Both the position numbers and the translations under genes were made by a program. From Clostridium sp. (GTDB lineage: Bacteria > Bacillota_A > Clostridia > Lachnospirales > Lachnospiraceae), in the NCBI GenBank assembly GCA_023666975.1, contig JAMPAW010000037.1:1-26348 (forward strand): a DNA stretch of 26,348 bases, in the 5' to 3' direction. Positions 1 to 8,333 of the stretch are shown in pieces. Within the stretch, counting starts at the first letter, position 1. Every line of letters starts with the position of its first letter. The notes below the pieces were generated by a model, which had not been told where the DNA came from, ran no database searches, and was given only the letters and a program-made list of their open reading frames with translations.

Positions 1-105
1 TTTCAGAAAAAATGATTATTTTTCTATTTTGCCCATAAATTTTTATATATTTAAGGTTGTAAAATAGAATGTTTTGTGATAGAATATCTTATGACAGAAT
101 TTAAT

Positions 106-128
106 CTATAGCTTTACGATTGCTATAG
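106..128. promoter_or_regulatory. 7-bp inverted repeat, candidate operator upstream of the BlaI-like gene
   Basis: CTATAGC and GCTATAG are separated by 9 bases. The right arm overlaps a weak promoter-like pair (TTGCTA, 16-base spacer, TATATT, about 120-147) that could serve the BlaI-like gene. BlaI/MecI repressors bind dyads near their own promoters, but this is not the classical TACA/TGTA half-site. The operator role is therefore an inference from position and symmetry only. Confidence 0.3.
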
Positions 129-172
129 CGTCTTGTTTTACTATATTTTTTATAAATGATAGGAGATTATAA

Positions 173-544
173 ATGAAGATATCCAAGTTAACCGAAAGTG
201 AAGAACTCGTCATGAAGGCAATATGGGACTGCGACAGCGAGCCAAGCCTGTCCAAGGTTTGGAATATCCTGACCAGCACCTACAAGAAAACCTGGCGGCC
301 ACAGACCGTTTCCACCTTTTTTAACAAGCTTGTACTCAAAAAGTATATCAAATTAAAGCGAAACGGTAAGTCCTGTACCTACAAAATTCTAATTTCAGAA
401 AGTGACTACAAGCAGAAGCTTTATACCGACTATATCCGTTTTTGGTATAACGGCAATGTCGTTGATTTCCTTCTGGATATGTATCAGAATGGCGATTTGA
501 AAAAGGAACAGATTGATAGCTTTTTAGCTGACCATGTAGATTAA
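173..544 (+). CDS. BlaI/MecI/CopY-family transcriptional repressor
   Basis: The 123-residue product has the length and layout of penicillinase-repressor family proteins. An N-terminal winged helix (about 1-75) starts with LTESEELVMKAIWD and contains the recognition-helix region WRPQTVSTFFNKLVLKKYI. A C-terminal dimerisation segment (about 80-123) follows. The start is set by AGGAGAT five bases before ATG. These repressors are usually inactivated by cleavage through a BlaR1-type membrane metalloprotease. No blaR1 or beta-lactamase gene is visible, although the partner could lie left of the window. The gene converges on the ABC-transporter operon with 48 bases between stop codons, so it is not in that operon. 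What it controls cannot be told from here. Confidence 0.85.
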   Translation: MKISKLTESEELVMKAIWDCDSEPSLSKVWNILTSTYKKTWRPQTVSTFFNKLVLKKYIKLKRNGKSCTYKILISESDYKQKLYTDYIRFWYNGNVVDFLLDMYQNGDLKKEQIDSFLADHVD

Positions 545-592
545 TTTCTATCATGGGCTTTTTTACAATGCCACCGAATATTCATTCTATTT

Positions 593-1222
593 TCATATTT
601 CCTGTAATTCACCTTTTTTCAAACGAAGCACCACATCGGCCTGACTTGCAAGCTCATTTGAGTGCGTTACAATAATTACACACTTATTCATCTGATGCGC
701 GCATTCTTTTAAAATGTTTGTAATCGGGGCAGCAGTATCTTCGTCAAGATTTCCGGTCGGTTCATCTGCAAGGATAATCTTTGCAGATGAAGCCAATGCA
801 CGGGCAATCGCCACACGCTGCTGCTGACCGCCAGAGAGCTTCAGGACATTTCGTCTTGATTCTTCCTTTGTAAGCCCCAAACGCTCCAGGATAGGCAGCG
901 GTGGCAGTTTGGAGGTCAGAGCTACATTCTCGGCAGGCGTCATATAGTCAATCAGATTGTAGCTTTGAAAGATGAAAGCCACATTGTTCTTACGGTGCCA
1001 TGCAAGCCCTTTTTTCGCAATATCTTCTCCCTGAAACAACACCTGTCCGTCAGACGGGCTGTCCAAGCCGCCAAGCAGGGAGAGAAGGGTTGTCTTTCCG
1101 CAGCCGGATGACCCGAGAATTGCATAAATTTTTCCCGCCTCAAATTCGGTAGAAATATTTTTCAGAACAAATCGATTTCCGTCATAGGAATATTTCACAT
1201 TACAGGTTTTCATGATACACAT
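593..1222 (-). CDS. ABC transporter ATP-binding protein, MacB/LolD/Vex2-like
   Basis: This is a 209-residue nucleotide-binding subunit. It has Walker A GSSGCGKTT (about 37-45), a Q-loop in FIFQSYNLID, signature LSGGQQQR, Walker B IILADEPTGNLD and a switch histidine in IIVTHS. The sequence matches the class that works with FtsX-type permeases (LolD, MacB, BceA, Vex2). It should power the two permeases encoded just upstream. The ATG is preceded by AGGAGG eight bases away, and the preceding permease gene ends 13 bases upstream. It is the last gene of the permease-permease-ATPase unit. The substrate is unknown; antimicrobial peptide resistance, peptide export or membrane-protein release are all possible for the family. 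Confidence 0.9.
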   Translation of the reverse strand: MCIMKTCNVKYSYDGNRFVLKNISTEFEAGKIYAILGSSGCGKTTLLSLLGGLDSPSDGQVLFQGEDIAKKGLAWHRKNNVAFIFQSYNLIDYMTPAENVALTSKLPPLPILERLGLTKEESRRNVLKLSGGQQQRVAIARALASSAKIILADEPTGNLDEDTAAPITNILKECAHQMNKCVIIVTHSNELASQADVVLRLKKGELQEI

Positions 1223-1235
1223 TTCAATGTCCTCC

Positions 1236-2537
1236 TCAACTCATTTTCGTAAGAATATCTTTTGGCTTCCGGCGAACAACCGTCCATGATGAAGCAATAA
1301 CCGCTGCAATAACCAGTAAAATGCCAATCATACATAGCGGGAGCAGATAGGCTGCATCAATCTTCACATTGAGAGTTGCTGTTCCTGTGGTAATTTGGGA
1401 TACCAAAAACGCTCCCGCTTTTTGGGCTGTCAAATTGCTAAGCGGTATAGATGCCGCAAATGAAATAACAGCCACGGCAAAGGTTTCTGTAAAGATTTGC
1501 AAAATGATATTTGCCTTGCTTTTGCCAATGGAAAGTAAAATACCGATTTCTTTTTTCCGCCCTCTAATCCAGATTGTCAAAAGCAATGTCAGGATAACAA
1601 CGCTGACAATGGAAATAATGATCATCGTTGTATCCACCAGTTTTTGCAGAGATTCCAAAGGTGTCGATATGACCTCATATTCATCTGTATCAATGCTAAG
1701 TGTTAAGGTTTTGCCTTTTAACTCTGGTAAGGCGGAAATTTTGTCGCAGACATTCTGAACACTAACGGGGTCTTCCACATAAATTGTCAACTGCTGATAA
1801 CCGTCCAGTTCATTTCTGAAACATTCAAACATGGTCGCATAGTCTATATAGCCGCAATTTGCAGGAATTTCATCTACGGTCAAAGCATTTCCCGAAGTGC
1901 CTTCCGTACCGTCAAAAATTCCCACGATTTCAAATGCTGATATCGTATCCGAGTCCAGAGAGTACATTTTCATCTGACTGCCGACAGACAGCCCATTATA
2001 GTCGGCAAGTTCTTTTGAAATCAAACAGGCGTGTTTATCATCCGGCGTAATATGCCTTCCGTCCACCAACTTGTATGTGCCGTCTTGGAATTTGGAGCAT
2101 TTTTCCGATGACAATGTTGCGGTATAGCTCGATGCTTCCCCATACTGTGTATAGCTCAAGTCAAAGGCAGCGGGCAGATAGTGAAAATCAACGCCTGCAC
2201 CGTAATAACCCGCTGTGTCTTCGGAATTGTAGTCCACAACACCGTCAACCGTTTTGATTGCGTCTACAATTTCCTGCGTGATGAAATCTCCGTTGTAACC
2301 GGAAACAGTACCCCACTCATTTTGCTGCTCGCTTCCCATGTGTCCGTCTGTGTCAAGGTTAAGTTCTATTTTTCCACCAATGGCTGTCTGAACATCTGCC
2401 GTTGCATCTTTTGCTGCATCACGGATGGCAATGCCCGTAAGCATGAAGGCAGCAATCAGTGTCAGCACCAGAAATAATATAACCGTTTTAAACCGTTGTC
2501 TTATGCAGTACAAAACTGCTCTTTTCAAAAAGCTCAT
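1236..2537 (-). CDS. FtsX-family ABC transporter permease (second)
   Basis: The 433-residue membrane protein has the FtsX/MacB layout. There is one N-terminal transmembrane helix (about 16-38, FKTVILFLVLTLIAAFMLTG) and a large extracytoplasmic domain (about 40-300). Three C-terminal helices follow (about 303-325, 350-375 and 398-420), ending in the typical RRKPKDILTKMS tail. The start ATG follows AGGAG, which overlaps the stop of the preceding permease gene, so the two are probably translationally coupled. It likely pairs with the other permease as a heterodimer driven by the downstream ATPase. The extracytoplasmic domain does not identify the substrate. Confidence 0.87.
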   Translation of the reverse strand: MSFLKRAVLYCIRQRFKTVILFLVLTLIAAFMLTGIAIRDAAKDATADVQTAIGGKIELNLDTDGHMGSEQQNEWGTVSGYNGDFITQEIVDAIKTVDGVVDYNSEDTAGYYGAGVDFHYLPAAFDLSYTQYGEASSYTATLSSEKCSKFQDGTYKLVDGRHITPDDKHACLISKELADYNGLSVGSQMKMYSLDSDTISAFEIVGIFDGTEGTSGNALTVDEIPANCGYIDYATMFECFRNELDGYQQLTIYVEDPVSVQNVCDKISALPELKGKTLTLSIDTDEYEVISTPLESLQKLVDTTMIIISIVSVVILTLLLTIWIRGRKKEIGILLSIGKSKANIILQIFTETFAVAVISFAASIPLSNLTAQKAGAFLVSQITTGTATLNVKIDAAYLLPLCMIGILLVIAAVIASSWTVVRRKPKDILTKMS

Positions 2538-2546
2538 TTTTTTCTC

Positions 2547-3908
2547 CTAACTCATCTTTGATAAAATTTCTTTTGGTTTCAGCCGCATCATCATAATAGA
2601 GGACACAAAGGCAGAAACTGCAATTACAACGAACTGGCACGAATAAATAAGCAGTGTTTTTATAGCGCCCGGTTTCAGATAATTGTCGATTTGAATGTCG
2701 TTTTGGAGTCCTGCTGTTAGTGTCTCATCATTTAACAGGTTAGGCTGTAATTCGCCCAAAATACTATGACCTAACAATTCCGTGACGCTTAACGAAACGA
2801 CATAGGATAACCCCAGTGCAATTATCGCAACCGATAGTACTTCCAACAGAAATCCTGCCATAATCTGTCCTTTTGAAAATCCCGCTGCAAGCAAAATACC
2901 TGCTTCCCGCATTCGGCTGCGCATGCGCATGATTAACAGCAGGATCAAAAACGCTGTACTGACAACTGACACAAGGACAAGCAGTATTTTCATCAGGTTA
3001 GCAAGGGAGGATAACCGGTTGCCTATCCTGGCATACTGAAAATCGTTTGTACGGATAAAATGTGTTGTCCAGTCAATCGCTTGTGACTGCATAATATTAT
3101 GGGTAATGTTTTCAAGTTTTGCGGGGTCAGTCATGTAAAAATCAACTTCCCCTGTGTAAATGCCGATTTCACTCTCATGCAGTTTGTTCAAAACATCAAG
3201 GCTTGCATATATCTCATTTTCAGAAAGCCCGGCTGTTGGTTTCACAGCGGTATCTTCAATATTTAATCGGTATATCCCCGATATTTCCACTTGGGCATAG
3301 GCTGTCTTAACCGGTATCTCATCAATGTATGTTCCGTCAGCCTCACCGAGCCTTGCATGGGTCAGCATCAGCGTGTCGCCAACCGACAGATGATTGGCAT
3401 CTGCTAATTGTTCGCTGACAAGGATTTTCCCATTATCCGTGTCAGTGATATGTCTTCCGTCTGCCAAAGCGACCGTTTCGTTTGTAAAATCAGGGGCAAG
3501 TGCGGTAAAGCGAAGCCCTGTCACTTTTCCCATATTGTTATCCTCGGTATGTTTATCACCGGGAATAAATTGAATCCCATCGCTCTTAGCAAAACCATAA
3601 TTGAGGGGGTTATAATATTTGATTTCTCCTGTCTGCATAATTTCGTCTATTTCCTTCTGGGTGATATGGACATTATTTTCTTTTATCTGTGTTTCGCCGT
3701 TTTCATTCGCAGCCACTTCGGTCTTTGCTCTGATATAAAAAGCTGCTCCAAGAGAAGTCCGAATATCTCCTGATAATCTCTCTGATGCATTCAAAACAGC
3801 AAAGCATGAAATCAGAAAAACCGCCACTACAAATACCACCAAAAACAGGCTTATTGTTTTCCCTTTTTTGCGTGATATATAAGCAAAAGCTCTCTGTGCA
3901 AAATTCAT
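2547..3908 (-). CDS. FtsX-family ABC transporter permease (first)
   Basis: A 453-residue FtsX-type permease: one N-terminal helix (about 15-38), a large external domain (about 40-310), three C-terminal helices, and a C-terminus (LKPKEILSKMS) close to that of its neighbour. I start it at the ATG at 3908 (MNFAQRAFAYISRKKGK), the usual start context of this family. An AGGAG lies 12 bases upstream, and the ATG at 3935 would have no ribosome binding site and would add nine atypical residues. The two permeases are related but clearly diverged, which suggests a heterodimer as in Vex1/Vex3. It is the first gene of the transporter unit and is separated from the kinase gene by a terminator. Confidence 0.87.
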   Translation of the reverse strand: MNFAQRAFAYISRKKGKTISLFLVVFVVAVFLISCFAVLNASERLSGDIRTSLGAAFYIRAKTEVAANENGETQIKENNVHITQKEIDEIMQTGEIKYYNPLNYGFAKSDGIQFIPGDKHTEDNNMGKVTGLRFTALAPDFTNETVALADGRHITDTDNGKILVSEQLADANHLSVGDTLMLTHARLGEADGTYIDEIPVKTAYAQVEISGIYRLNIEDTAVKPTAGLSENEIYASLDVLNKLHESEIGIYTGEVDFYMTDPAKLENITHNIMQSQAIDWTTHFIRTNDFQYARIGNRLSSLANLMKILLVLVSVVSTAFLILLLIMRMRSRMREAGILLAAGFSKGQIMAGFLLEVLSVAIIALGLSYVVSLSVTELLGHSILGELQPNLLNDETLTAGLQNDIQIDNYLKPGAIKTLLIYSCQFVVIAVSAFVSSIMMMRLKPKEILSKMS

Positions 3909-3935
3909 CCGGGTGTTCAGCTCCTTTCTGTCCAT

Positions 3936-3967
3936 ATCATACAGACGATTGATTTGTTTTTAATTTG
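3936..3967 (-). promoter_or_regulatory. Candidate activator-dependent promoter of the ABC transporter unit
   Basis: On the minus strand a TATGAT -10-like hexamer (3936-3941) lacks a recognisable -35. Instead, two CAAAT repeats with an 11-bp period (3952-3956 and 3963-3967) lie just upstream. OmpR-family regulators commonly bind direct repeats of about 10-11 bp next to weak promoters. The position, immediately after the terminator that closes the two-component unit, fits control by the adjacent response regulator. The function is inferred from sequence only. Confidence 0.35.
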
Positions 3968-3994
3968 CTTTCGATAAGGCTTTGATTTAATTGT

Positions 3995-4024
3995 AAAAAA
4001 GCTGCCAGCAAATTGCTGACAGCT
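3995..4024 (-). terminator. Rho-independent terminator after the histidine kinase gene
   Basis: An 11-bp stem with one mismatch (arms 4000-4010 and 4014-4024, a 3-base loop) is followed on the minus strand by six Ts. It separates the two-component genes from the transporter genes, so the transporter should have its own promoter. Confidence 0.85.
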
Positions 4025-4045
4025 CTTTGTAGAATGAAGCTGATA

Positions 4046-5416
4046 TCAATTTAAATAGAGGAAAAAGGCTACACCAAGTTCTGTGTTTTTTATGCAATAG
4101 GTCATACCGTGCAGGTCAAGAATTGTTTTGACAATATATAACCCCAGACCGCTTCCGCCAGTCGTTTTGCTTCTGGATTTATCTGCCCGGTAAAATGGCG
4201 TGAACATATGGGGAAGGTCATGTTCCGGAATAAATACTCCGGTATTTTCAATGACGAGAATATTTCTATTTTCAAAAGATTGCAGTGAAATAAAAACATT
4301 TTCAGCGCATGGAGAGTGCCGTACTGCATTTCCGATAATATTAGACAGGGCTTTTGTCCAAAGACCCGGATTGACAGACAGAACCATATCGGTACTGATA
4401 TTTTGATGTATCTGAATATCCTTATTTCGTGCGAGCGGTAAAATCGCCTGTACGGTATCATTTATTGTTTGTTTTAGCGAAACTTCCTGTAAGGTATCCT
4501 GCAAGTCCATATTTTCCATTTTGGATATGTCAATAATCTCTTTGACAAGATGTTCGATATCTTCTGTGGCTTCCAGCGCTTCAGGTAAATATTTCTCGTG
4601 ATTTTGATAATCCCCGTATCCCCAAATCATATTTTCGATTTCCCCTTTTAAGATGGTCAGCGGTGTTTTCAGTTCATGGGATACGGCTGCAAAAAAGTTT
4701 CTGCGCTGTTCCTCCAATGTTTTGAACTTTTCCACATCATCCGTCAGTTGATGATTGGCATTCGTTAGTGCCTCCATTGTTTCCCGCAATTGACCTGCCA
4801 TTGTGTTCAGGCTGGAAGCAAGCACACCGATCTCGTCATTCCTTTTAACATCACACCTCCAGGTCATATCAAGAGATGTCATCCGCTCAGAAATTTGACT
4901 GATTTTTGCGATAGGACTGACAATAACCCTGCTGCAAATGAAGGCGCTCAGAAATGACAGCAAAAGAATAATGGCAATAACGGCAGGCAGAAAGCGCAGC
5001 ATAAGGCTAAAAATAGCATCCGCGGTCTTCGATATGGAAGATATTACGAGTGTGTATTCTGTTTTGCCATCTGCGAACATAACTGTGGCTGCGATACTTG
5101 ATGTCGCAACTGTCAATTGCTCTGCCCTTATTTCGCCAAAGCTCACCACTCCATTATCATCACTTAGGGTCGCTGTCGAATTGTTTTGAATACAGAAATT
5201 ATATATTTCACTGACCGCATCCTCATAACGCATATCCTGCAATTTTGAGACAAGGATTTCTGTGTTTGTATCCAGCTGTCTGTCTGATGCAATTTGGTAT
5301 TGTTTTGGCAGGACAGTCAATACAATTCCGTAAATCAGCATGCTGCAAATTGTCAGGGCAGAAAAGACCCATAAAAACACTTTGATGTTCAGGCTGTTTT
5401 TAATTTTCTTTCGCAA
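4046..5416 (-). CDS. Sensor histidine kinase with HAMP domain (VanS/VncS-like)
   Basis: The 456-residue membrane kinase has TM1 at about 13-35, an extracytoplasmic sensor of about 100 residues, TM2 at about 141-164 and a HAMP region at 164-217. The H-box HELKTPL carries the phospho-accepting His at about 247. The ATPase domain has an N-box (NIIGNAVRHS) and a GSGLGLYIVK G-box. I choose a TTG start at 5416, preceded by a GGGGTGG purine run inside the end of the response-regulator gene. This gives a 17-base overlap. The ATG at 5458 would force a 59-base overlap and has no better ribosome site. Architecture and context resemble kinases that sense cell-wall antibiotics or peptides (VanS, VncS). 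The ligand is unknown. Confidence 0.87.
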   Translation of the reverse strand: MRKKIKNSLNIKVFLWVFSALTICSMLIYGIVLTVLPKQYQIASDRQLDTNTEILVSKLQDMRYEDAVSEIYNFCIQNNSTATLSDDNGVVSFGEIRAEQLTVATSSIAATVMFADGKTEYTLVISSISKTADAIFSLMLRFLPAVIAIILLLSFLSAFICSRVIVSPIAKISQISERMTSLDMTWRCDVKRNDEIGVLASSLNTMAGQLRETMEALTNANHQLTDDVEKFKTLEEQRRNFFAAVSHELKTPLTILKGEIENMIWGYGDYQNHEKYLPEALEATEDIEHLVKEIIDISKMENMDLQDTLQEVSLKQTINDTVQAILPLARNKDIQIHQNISTDMVLSVNPGLWTKALSNIIGNAVRHSPCAENVFISLQSFENRNILVIENTGVFIPEHDLPHMFTPFYRADKSRSKTTGGSGLGLYIVKTILDLHGMTYCIKNTELGVAFFLYLN

Positions 5417-6068
5417 TTCGATATCCCACCCCTCTGACCGTTTCAATATAATCGACATTCAGTTTTTTGCGTAAATTCATAATGTGGAAATTCACGCCTT
5501 TTTCATCCCCCGCAAAGTCATAGCCCCAAACGAGATTGAGAATGTCGTCCCTTGTAAAAACACGTCCTCTGTTTTTCAGGAACAATAAGAGAATGTCAAA
5601 CTCTAAATGAGTCAGTGTGATCTCTTTTCCGGAAACAGTAACCTTGCGTTCGGATTCACTCAAAGTAATGTCCCGATAACGGATCATGTCAGACACTGTA
5701 TCCGATGATGTCCGTCGTAAAAGGGATTCCACGCGCTTTAAGACGAGCGTTATGGAAAACGGCTTTGTAATATAGTCATCTGCCAATTTGTCAAATCCTT
5801 TTATTTGGGCATCCTCGCTATCGAGGGCAGTTAAAAGAATAATCGGAATTTGCGATTCCTGCCGTATCATTTCACATATGGTATATCCGTCAATTTTGGG
5901 AAGCATAATATCCAACAAAATAAGGTCAAAATGCTGCTCGTGAAATGTGTTGATGCCTTCAAGCCCGTCTGATGCGGTAATCACTTTGTAGCCCGCAAAA
6001 GTAAGCGGTTCAGACAATATTTTCTGAATGGCTTCCTCGTCTTCAATAATCAGTATTCTTTTATCCAT
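5400..6068 (-). CDS. OmpR/PhoB-family response regulator
   Basis: The 222-residue regulator has a receiver domain (1-about 118): acidic pocket EDE at 9-11, phospho-acceptor D53 in LLDIMLP, and conserved Lys in DDYITKPF. A C-terminal winged helix (about 128-222) contains LTHLEFDILLLFLKNRGRVFTRDDIL and ends VRGVGYRIAKEN. The ATG at 6068 sits seven bases after GGAGG; an upstream TTG is not needed. It heads the two-gene unit with the overlapping kinase gene and probably activates the FtsX transporter operon downstream, as in VncRS-Vex-like systems. Confidence 0.93.
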   Translation of the reverse strand: MDKRILIIEDEEAIQKILSEPLTFAGYKVITASDGLEGINTFHEQHFDLILLDIMLPKIDGYTICEMIRQESQIPIILLTALDSEDAQIKGFDKLADDYITKPFSITLVLKRVESLLRRTSSDTVSDMIRYRDITLSESERKVTVSGKEITLTHLEFDILLLFLKNRGRVFTRDDILNLVWGYDFAGDEKGVNFHIMNLRKKLNVDYIETVRGVGYRIAKEN

Positions 6069-6087
6069 ATACAAACCTCCAGACTAA

Positions 6088-6093
6088 ATTATA
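6088..6093 (-). promoter_or_regulatory. -10 hexamer of the response regulator gene
   Basis: A perfect TATAAT on the minus strand lies 20 bases before the start ATG. No good -35 is present 16-18 bases upstream, so the site may depend on an activator. The resulting leader would be only about a dozen bases. Confidence 0.35.
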
Positions 6094-6215
6094 ATAGGTG
6101 TCTATTAGTTTTTGATTAGGATTTATCAATGAGGTTCTCAGTATAGAATATCAGCGCACACACGATACATGTGACCGCTCTAAAACAGATATAACATTGG
6201 GGAAAAAATTCTTTC

Positions 6216-7556
6216 CTACTCTTTAACAACCCATTTCCCATAACGTTTACCACCAATACGCTCGATGCGACCAGCTGCCTTCAATCCGTCCATTTTTCTT
6301 TGCAATGAACGATACGAAACATCAAGCTGTTTCGCCAGTTCTGTTTGTGTAACTTTTGGATTATTTTGAAAAGCTTCTATTATCTTATCCGCCAAAACGC
6401 CATCCAAAACGTCAATTTGGCGTTTTGGTGTTTTGGAATCCTTAATCAATGCACTTTGTAATGCTTTGAAACTAACACGCAGTCCATTTCCTCTCAACTC
6501 ATATACTGGCAAATCTGCACCAAGCTCTTTACATTCTTCGCAAATTTTCTCAATGCCCCGTCCCCAATGCTCAATATATCCGGCACGATAAAAAACATTC
6601 GCAATGTCGGGATTGTATGGTACGGAATCATGAGGCTGCATCAAAGTCTCTACGGTCCATCCTTCTGGCAAAATACAGCGATTACTTATAATCATTGCAT
6701 CATCCTCAATACGAATCTGTATCGGAGTACCAAACATATAGCAGTTATGGGCGATGGCATTGTAGATTGCTTCGCGAACAGCCTCTCGTGCAAATGGATA
6801 AGTTTCTACTCTTCTATCATGTTCATACGTAATTTTCGCCTTTAGGTACTTGAGATAAATCAAGTCGATTACTTTATCAGCTGTGGTAATCAAGGAACCT
6901 TCCAATAAATCCTGATATTGTAAATCTGCACCATCTCCGAATTTACCAATTTGAACGTGACTACCATTTTGGATGATAGCAGGATCATCACAAAAAAGGA
7001 GCACCGCAGACCTTTTCAGTTTTCCGTCTGACATCAAATGCAACTTACTCAAAAGCTCCACATTAGGTATATCCAGTTCAGCTTTTGTCATCCGCTTACT
7101 TCTATGTGCCTCTCTTCTAAATATTTTAAAGCTCTCATCATCCAAATCATCTACTGAAATATTATCAACCGTAACATCTTCCCATCGGATTCCAGTTTTA
7201 CGCATAATAAATTCCGACAGTGCAATACCAGTCAGTTGTTGTTTTGTACTACCACTCCGATAATGATATTCCCCATGATAACTAACCGGAAAACTGCTCG
7301 GTTCAACCTTAATCTCTATATATTCCAAACCGTTCTTTGAGAGCTTATTTACCTCTGCAACAACACCAAGACCAGATTGGATTTTATTTGGAATATCCTC
7401 CATCAATTTTTTTGCATTCTTTACTCCGGAAACATTACCATCATCATCAATCCCAATGTAAATTGCCCCACCTTGAGCATTAGCAAAACCACAGATCTAT
7501 TTTAGGTACTCGTCTCGCCAAGATTCTTTATATTCAATATTTTGACTCTCTGCCAT
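6216..7556 (-). pseudogene. AlbA_2/Schlafen-like ATP-binding transcriptional regulator, interrupted by an in-frame TAG
   Basis: The complete frame is 447 codons including the stop, from ATG 7556 (GGAGGTG seven bases upstream). Codon 20 (7497-7499) is TAG. Reading through gives an N-terminal AlbA_2 domain: NIEYKESWRDEYLK, stop, ICGFANAQGGAIYIGIDDDG. In this family the interrupted position is normally an aromatic residue, typically Trp, so TGG to TAG is the simple explanation. Downstream lie a GHKL-like ATPase region (AREAVREAIYNAIAHN, HWGRGIEKI) and a C-terminal winged helix (VTQTELAKQLDVSYRSLQRKMDGL). The rest of the frame is intact, so the mutation is recent or is bypassed. Restart at TTG 7406 or ATG 7403 would lack the AlbA_2 core and has only a GGAG about 20 bases away. 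Confidence 0.85.
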
Positions 7557-7598
7557 TTGCCAACACCTCCGATTTTATTATCTTCTTTTTACATAATT

Positions 7599-7617
7599 TT
7601 CCCCCAACTTGAGGGAA
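7599..7617. promoter_or_regulatory. Palindromic operator candidate 1
   Basis: TTCCCCCAACTTGAGGGAA is a 19-bp dyad with 8 of 9 arm positions matching. It lies in the leader of the AlbA_2-type gene, between its promoter and ribosome binding site. A second, weaker copy lies 38 bp away. It is probably a repressor site, perhaps for the winged helix of the encoded protein; that link is an inference. Confidence 0.55.
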
Positions 7618-7636
7618 TTTTTCATTAACATCCTTT

Positions 7637-7654
7637 TTCCCTCGACTTGTGGAA
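7637..7654. promoter_or_regulatory. Palindromic operator candidate 2
   Basis: TTCCCTCGACTTGTGGAA matches the first palindrome over most positions with one base deleted. It lies just downstream of the predicted transcription start of the AlbA_2-type gene. Confidence 0.5.
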
Positions 7655-7668
7655 ATTCTTCGTCCAAA

Positions 7669-7697
7669 ATTGTACCATATGGGCAAAAATACTTCAA
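7669..7697 (-). promoter_or_regulatory. Promoter of the AlbA_2-type gene
   Basis: On the minus strand: -35 TTGAAG, 17-base spacer, -10 TACAAT with an extended TGG element. It lies about 110 bases before the ATG at 7556, with both palindromes in the leader. Confidence 0.6.
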
Positions 7698-7751
7698 TCA
7701 AATCCCACATAAAACAACAGAAACTTCTATCGTTCTCAATCTTCACGTCCT

Positions 7752-7958
7752 CTATCTCTTTCCCTTATCTTCCATACTCGCAACAACAGCCCCCAGCTTC
7801 AACGAATCTTCTAGTGTCCATTTCTTTCCGGAACCGATACTCGCTCCCATTGCCACTCCGAAAACGGCTCCCTTGTCAATTTTCTTATCCTTATCAAACG
7901 CCCCGCCTGCACCCAGTGCAGCTCCTACAATCGCATCCTCGTCTCCAAATAATCCCAT
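7752..7958 (-). CDS. Small Gly/Ala-rich hypothetical protein
   Basis: The 68-residue protein starts at ATG 7958, six bases after AAGGAG. The N-terminal half is rich in Gly and Ala (AIVGAALGAGGAFDKDKKID, then GAVFGVAMGASIGSGKK). These short stretches could be glycine-zipper-like helices. The C-terminus is charged (WTLEDSLKLGAVVASMEDKGKR). I do not recognise a family. It sits between the XRE regulator gene (69 bases upstream) and the AlbA_2-type pseudogene, all on one strand. The good ribosome site and biased composition support a real gene; the function is unknown. Confidence 0.6.
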   Translation of the reverse strand: MGLFGDEDAIVGAALGAGGAFDKDKKIDKGAVFGVAMGASIGSGKKWTLEDSLKLGAVVASMEDKGKR

Positions 7959-8027
7959 AATAATCTCCTTTCCGACCACTACCTGGTCTAAAACATCAAC
8001 AAATATCTAACTGTTATCGAAACCCAC

Positions 8028-8243
8028 TTATCCCTCTTCCTTCACAAACAGTTCGTCCACCGTCCTCTGGAAATACGCAGCCAGTCTCAAAGCTGTTGCC
8101 AGTGACAGGTTGCAGTTATCGCTCTCCGCTGTTATAATCGTTCGCCTGCTCACGTCTACTTCCCTTGCCAAGTCTTCCTGCCTAAGTCCTGATTGGATAC
8201 GGTATGTCCGTACTTTTGAATGATATTGTAAATCCTGTGCCAT
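8028..8243 (-). CDS. XRE-family helix-turn-helix regulator (short, YdeE/YozG type)
   Basis: The 71-residue protein is a single Cro/CI-type HTH: VRTYRIQSGLRQEDLAREVDVSRRTIITAESDNCNLSLATALRLAAYF, followed by the characteristic TVDELFVKEEG ending. I start at ATG 8243, which follows AAAGGGGTGG by four to five bases. Upstream in-frame codons read through the promoter region and look non-coding. Such short XRE proteins usually repress themselves and a neighbouring membrane-protein gene; here the downstream gene is the 68-residue Gly/Ala-rich protein. Confidence 0.85.
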   Translation of the reverse strand: MAQDLQYHSKVRTYRIQSGLRQEDLAREVDVSRRTIITAESDNCNLSLATALRLAAYFQRTVDELFVKEEG

Positions 8244-8324
8244 ATTGCCACCCCTTTCGGTTGATATCCTGTCCAAACAGATACCGTTCCGCATCATATG
8301 AACCGACCAGAAACCACCATCTCG

Positions 8325-8333
8325 ATTATAGCA
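8325..8333 (-). promoter_or_regulatory. Extended -10 promoter of the XRE gene
   Basis: TGCTATAAT on the minus strand, about 85 bases before the XRE start, is a consensus extended -10. No clear -35 is present, which is common for extended -10 promoters. Confidence 0.4.

Noticed and set aside
173..544. BlaI-like protein as regulator of the FtsX transporter operon
   Set aside because: The gene converges on the operon and is far from the operon's promoter; the two-component pair is a better candidate.
7534..7746. 70-codon minus-strand frame before the AlbA_2 gene
   Set aside because: It runs through the promoter, both palindromes and the ribosome site of the AlbA_2 gene, and has no ribosome site of its own.
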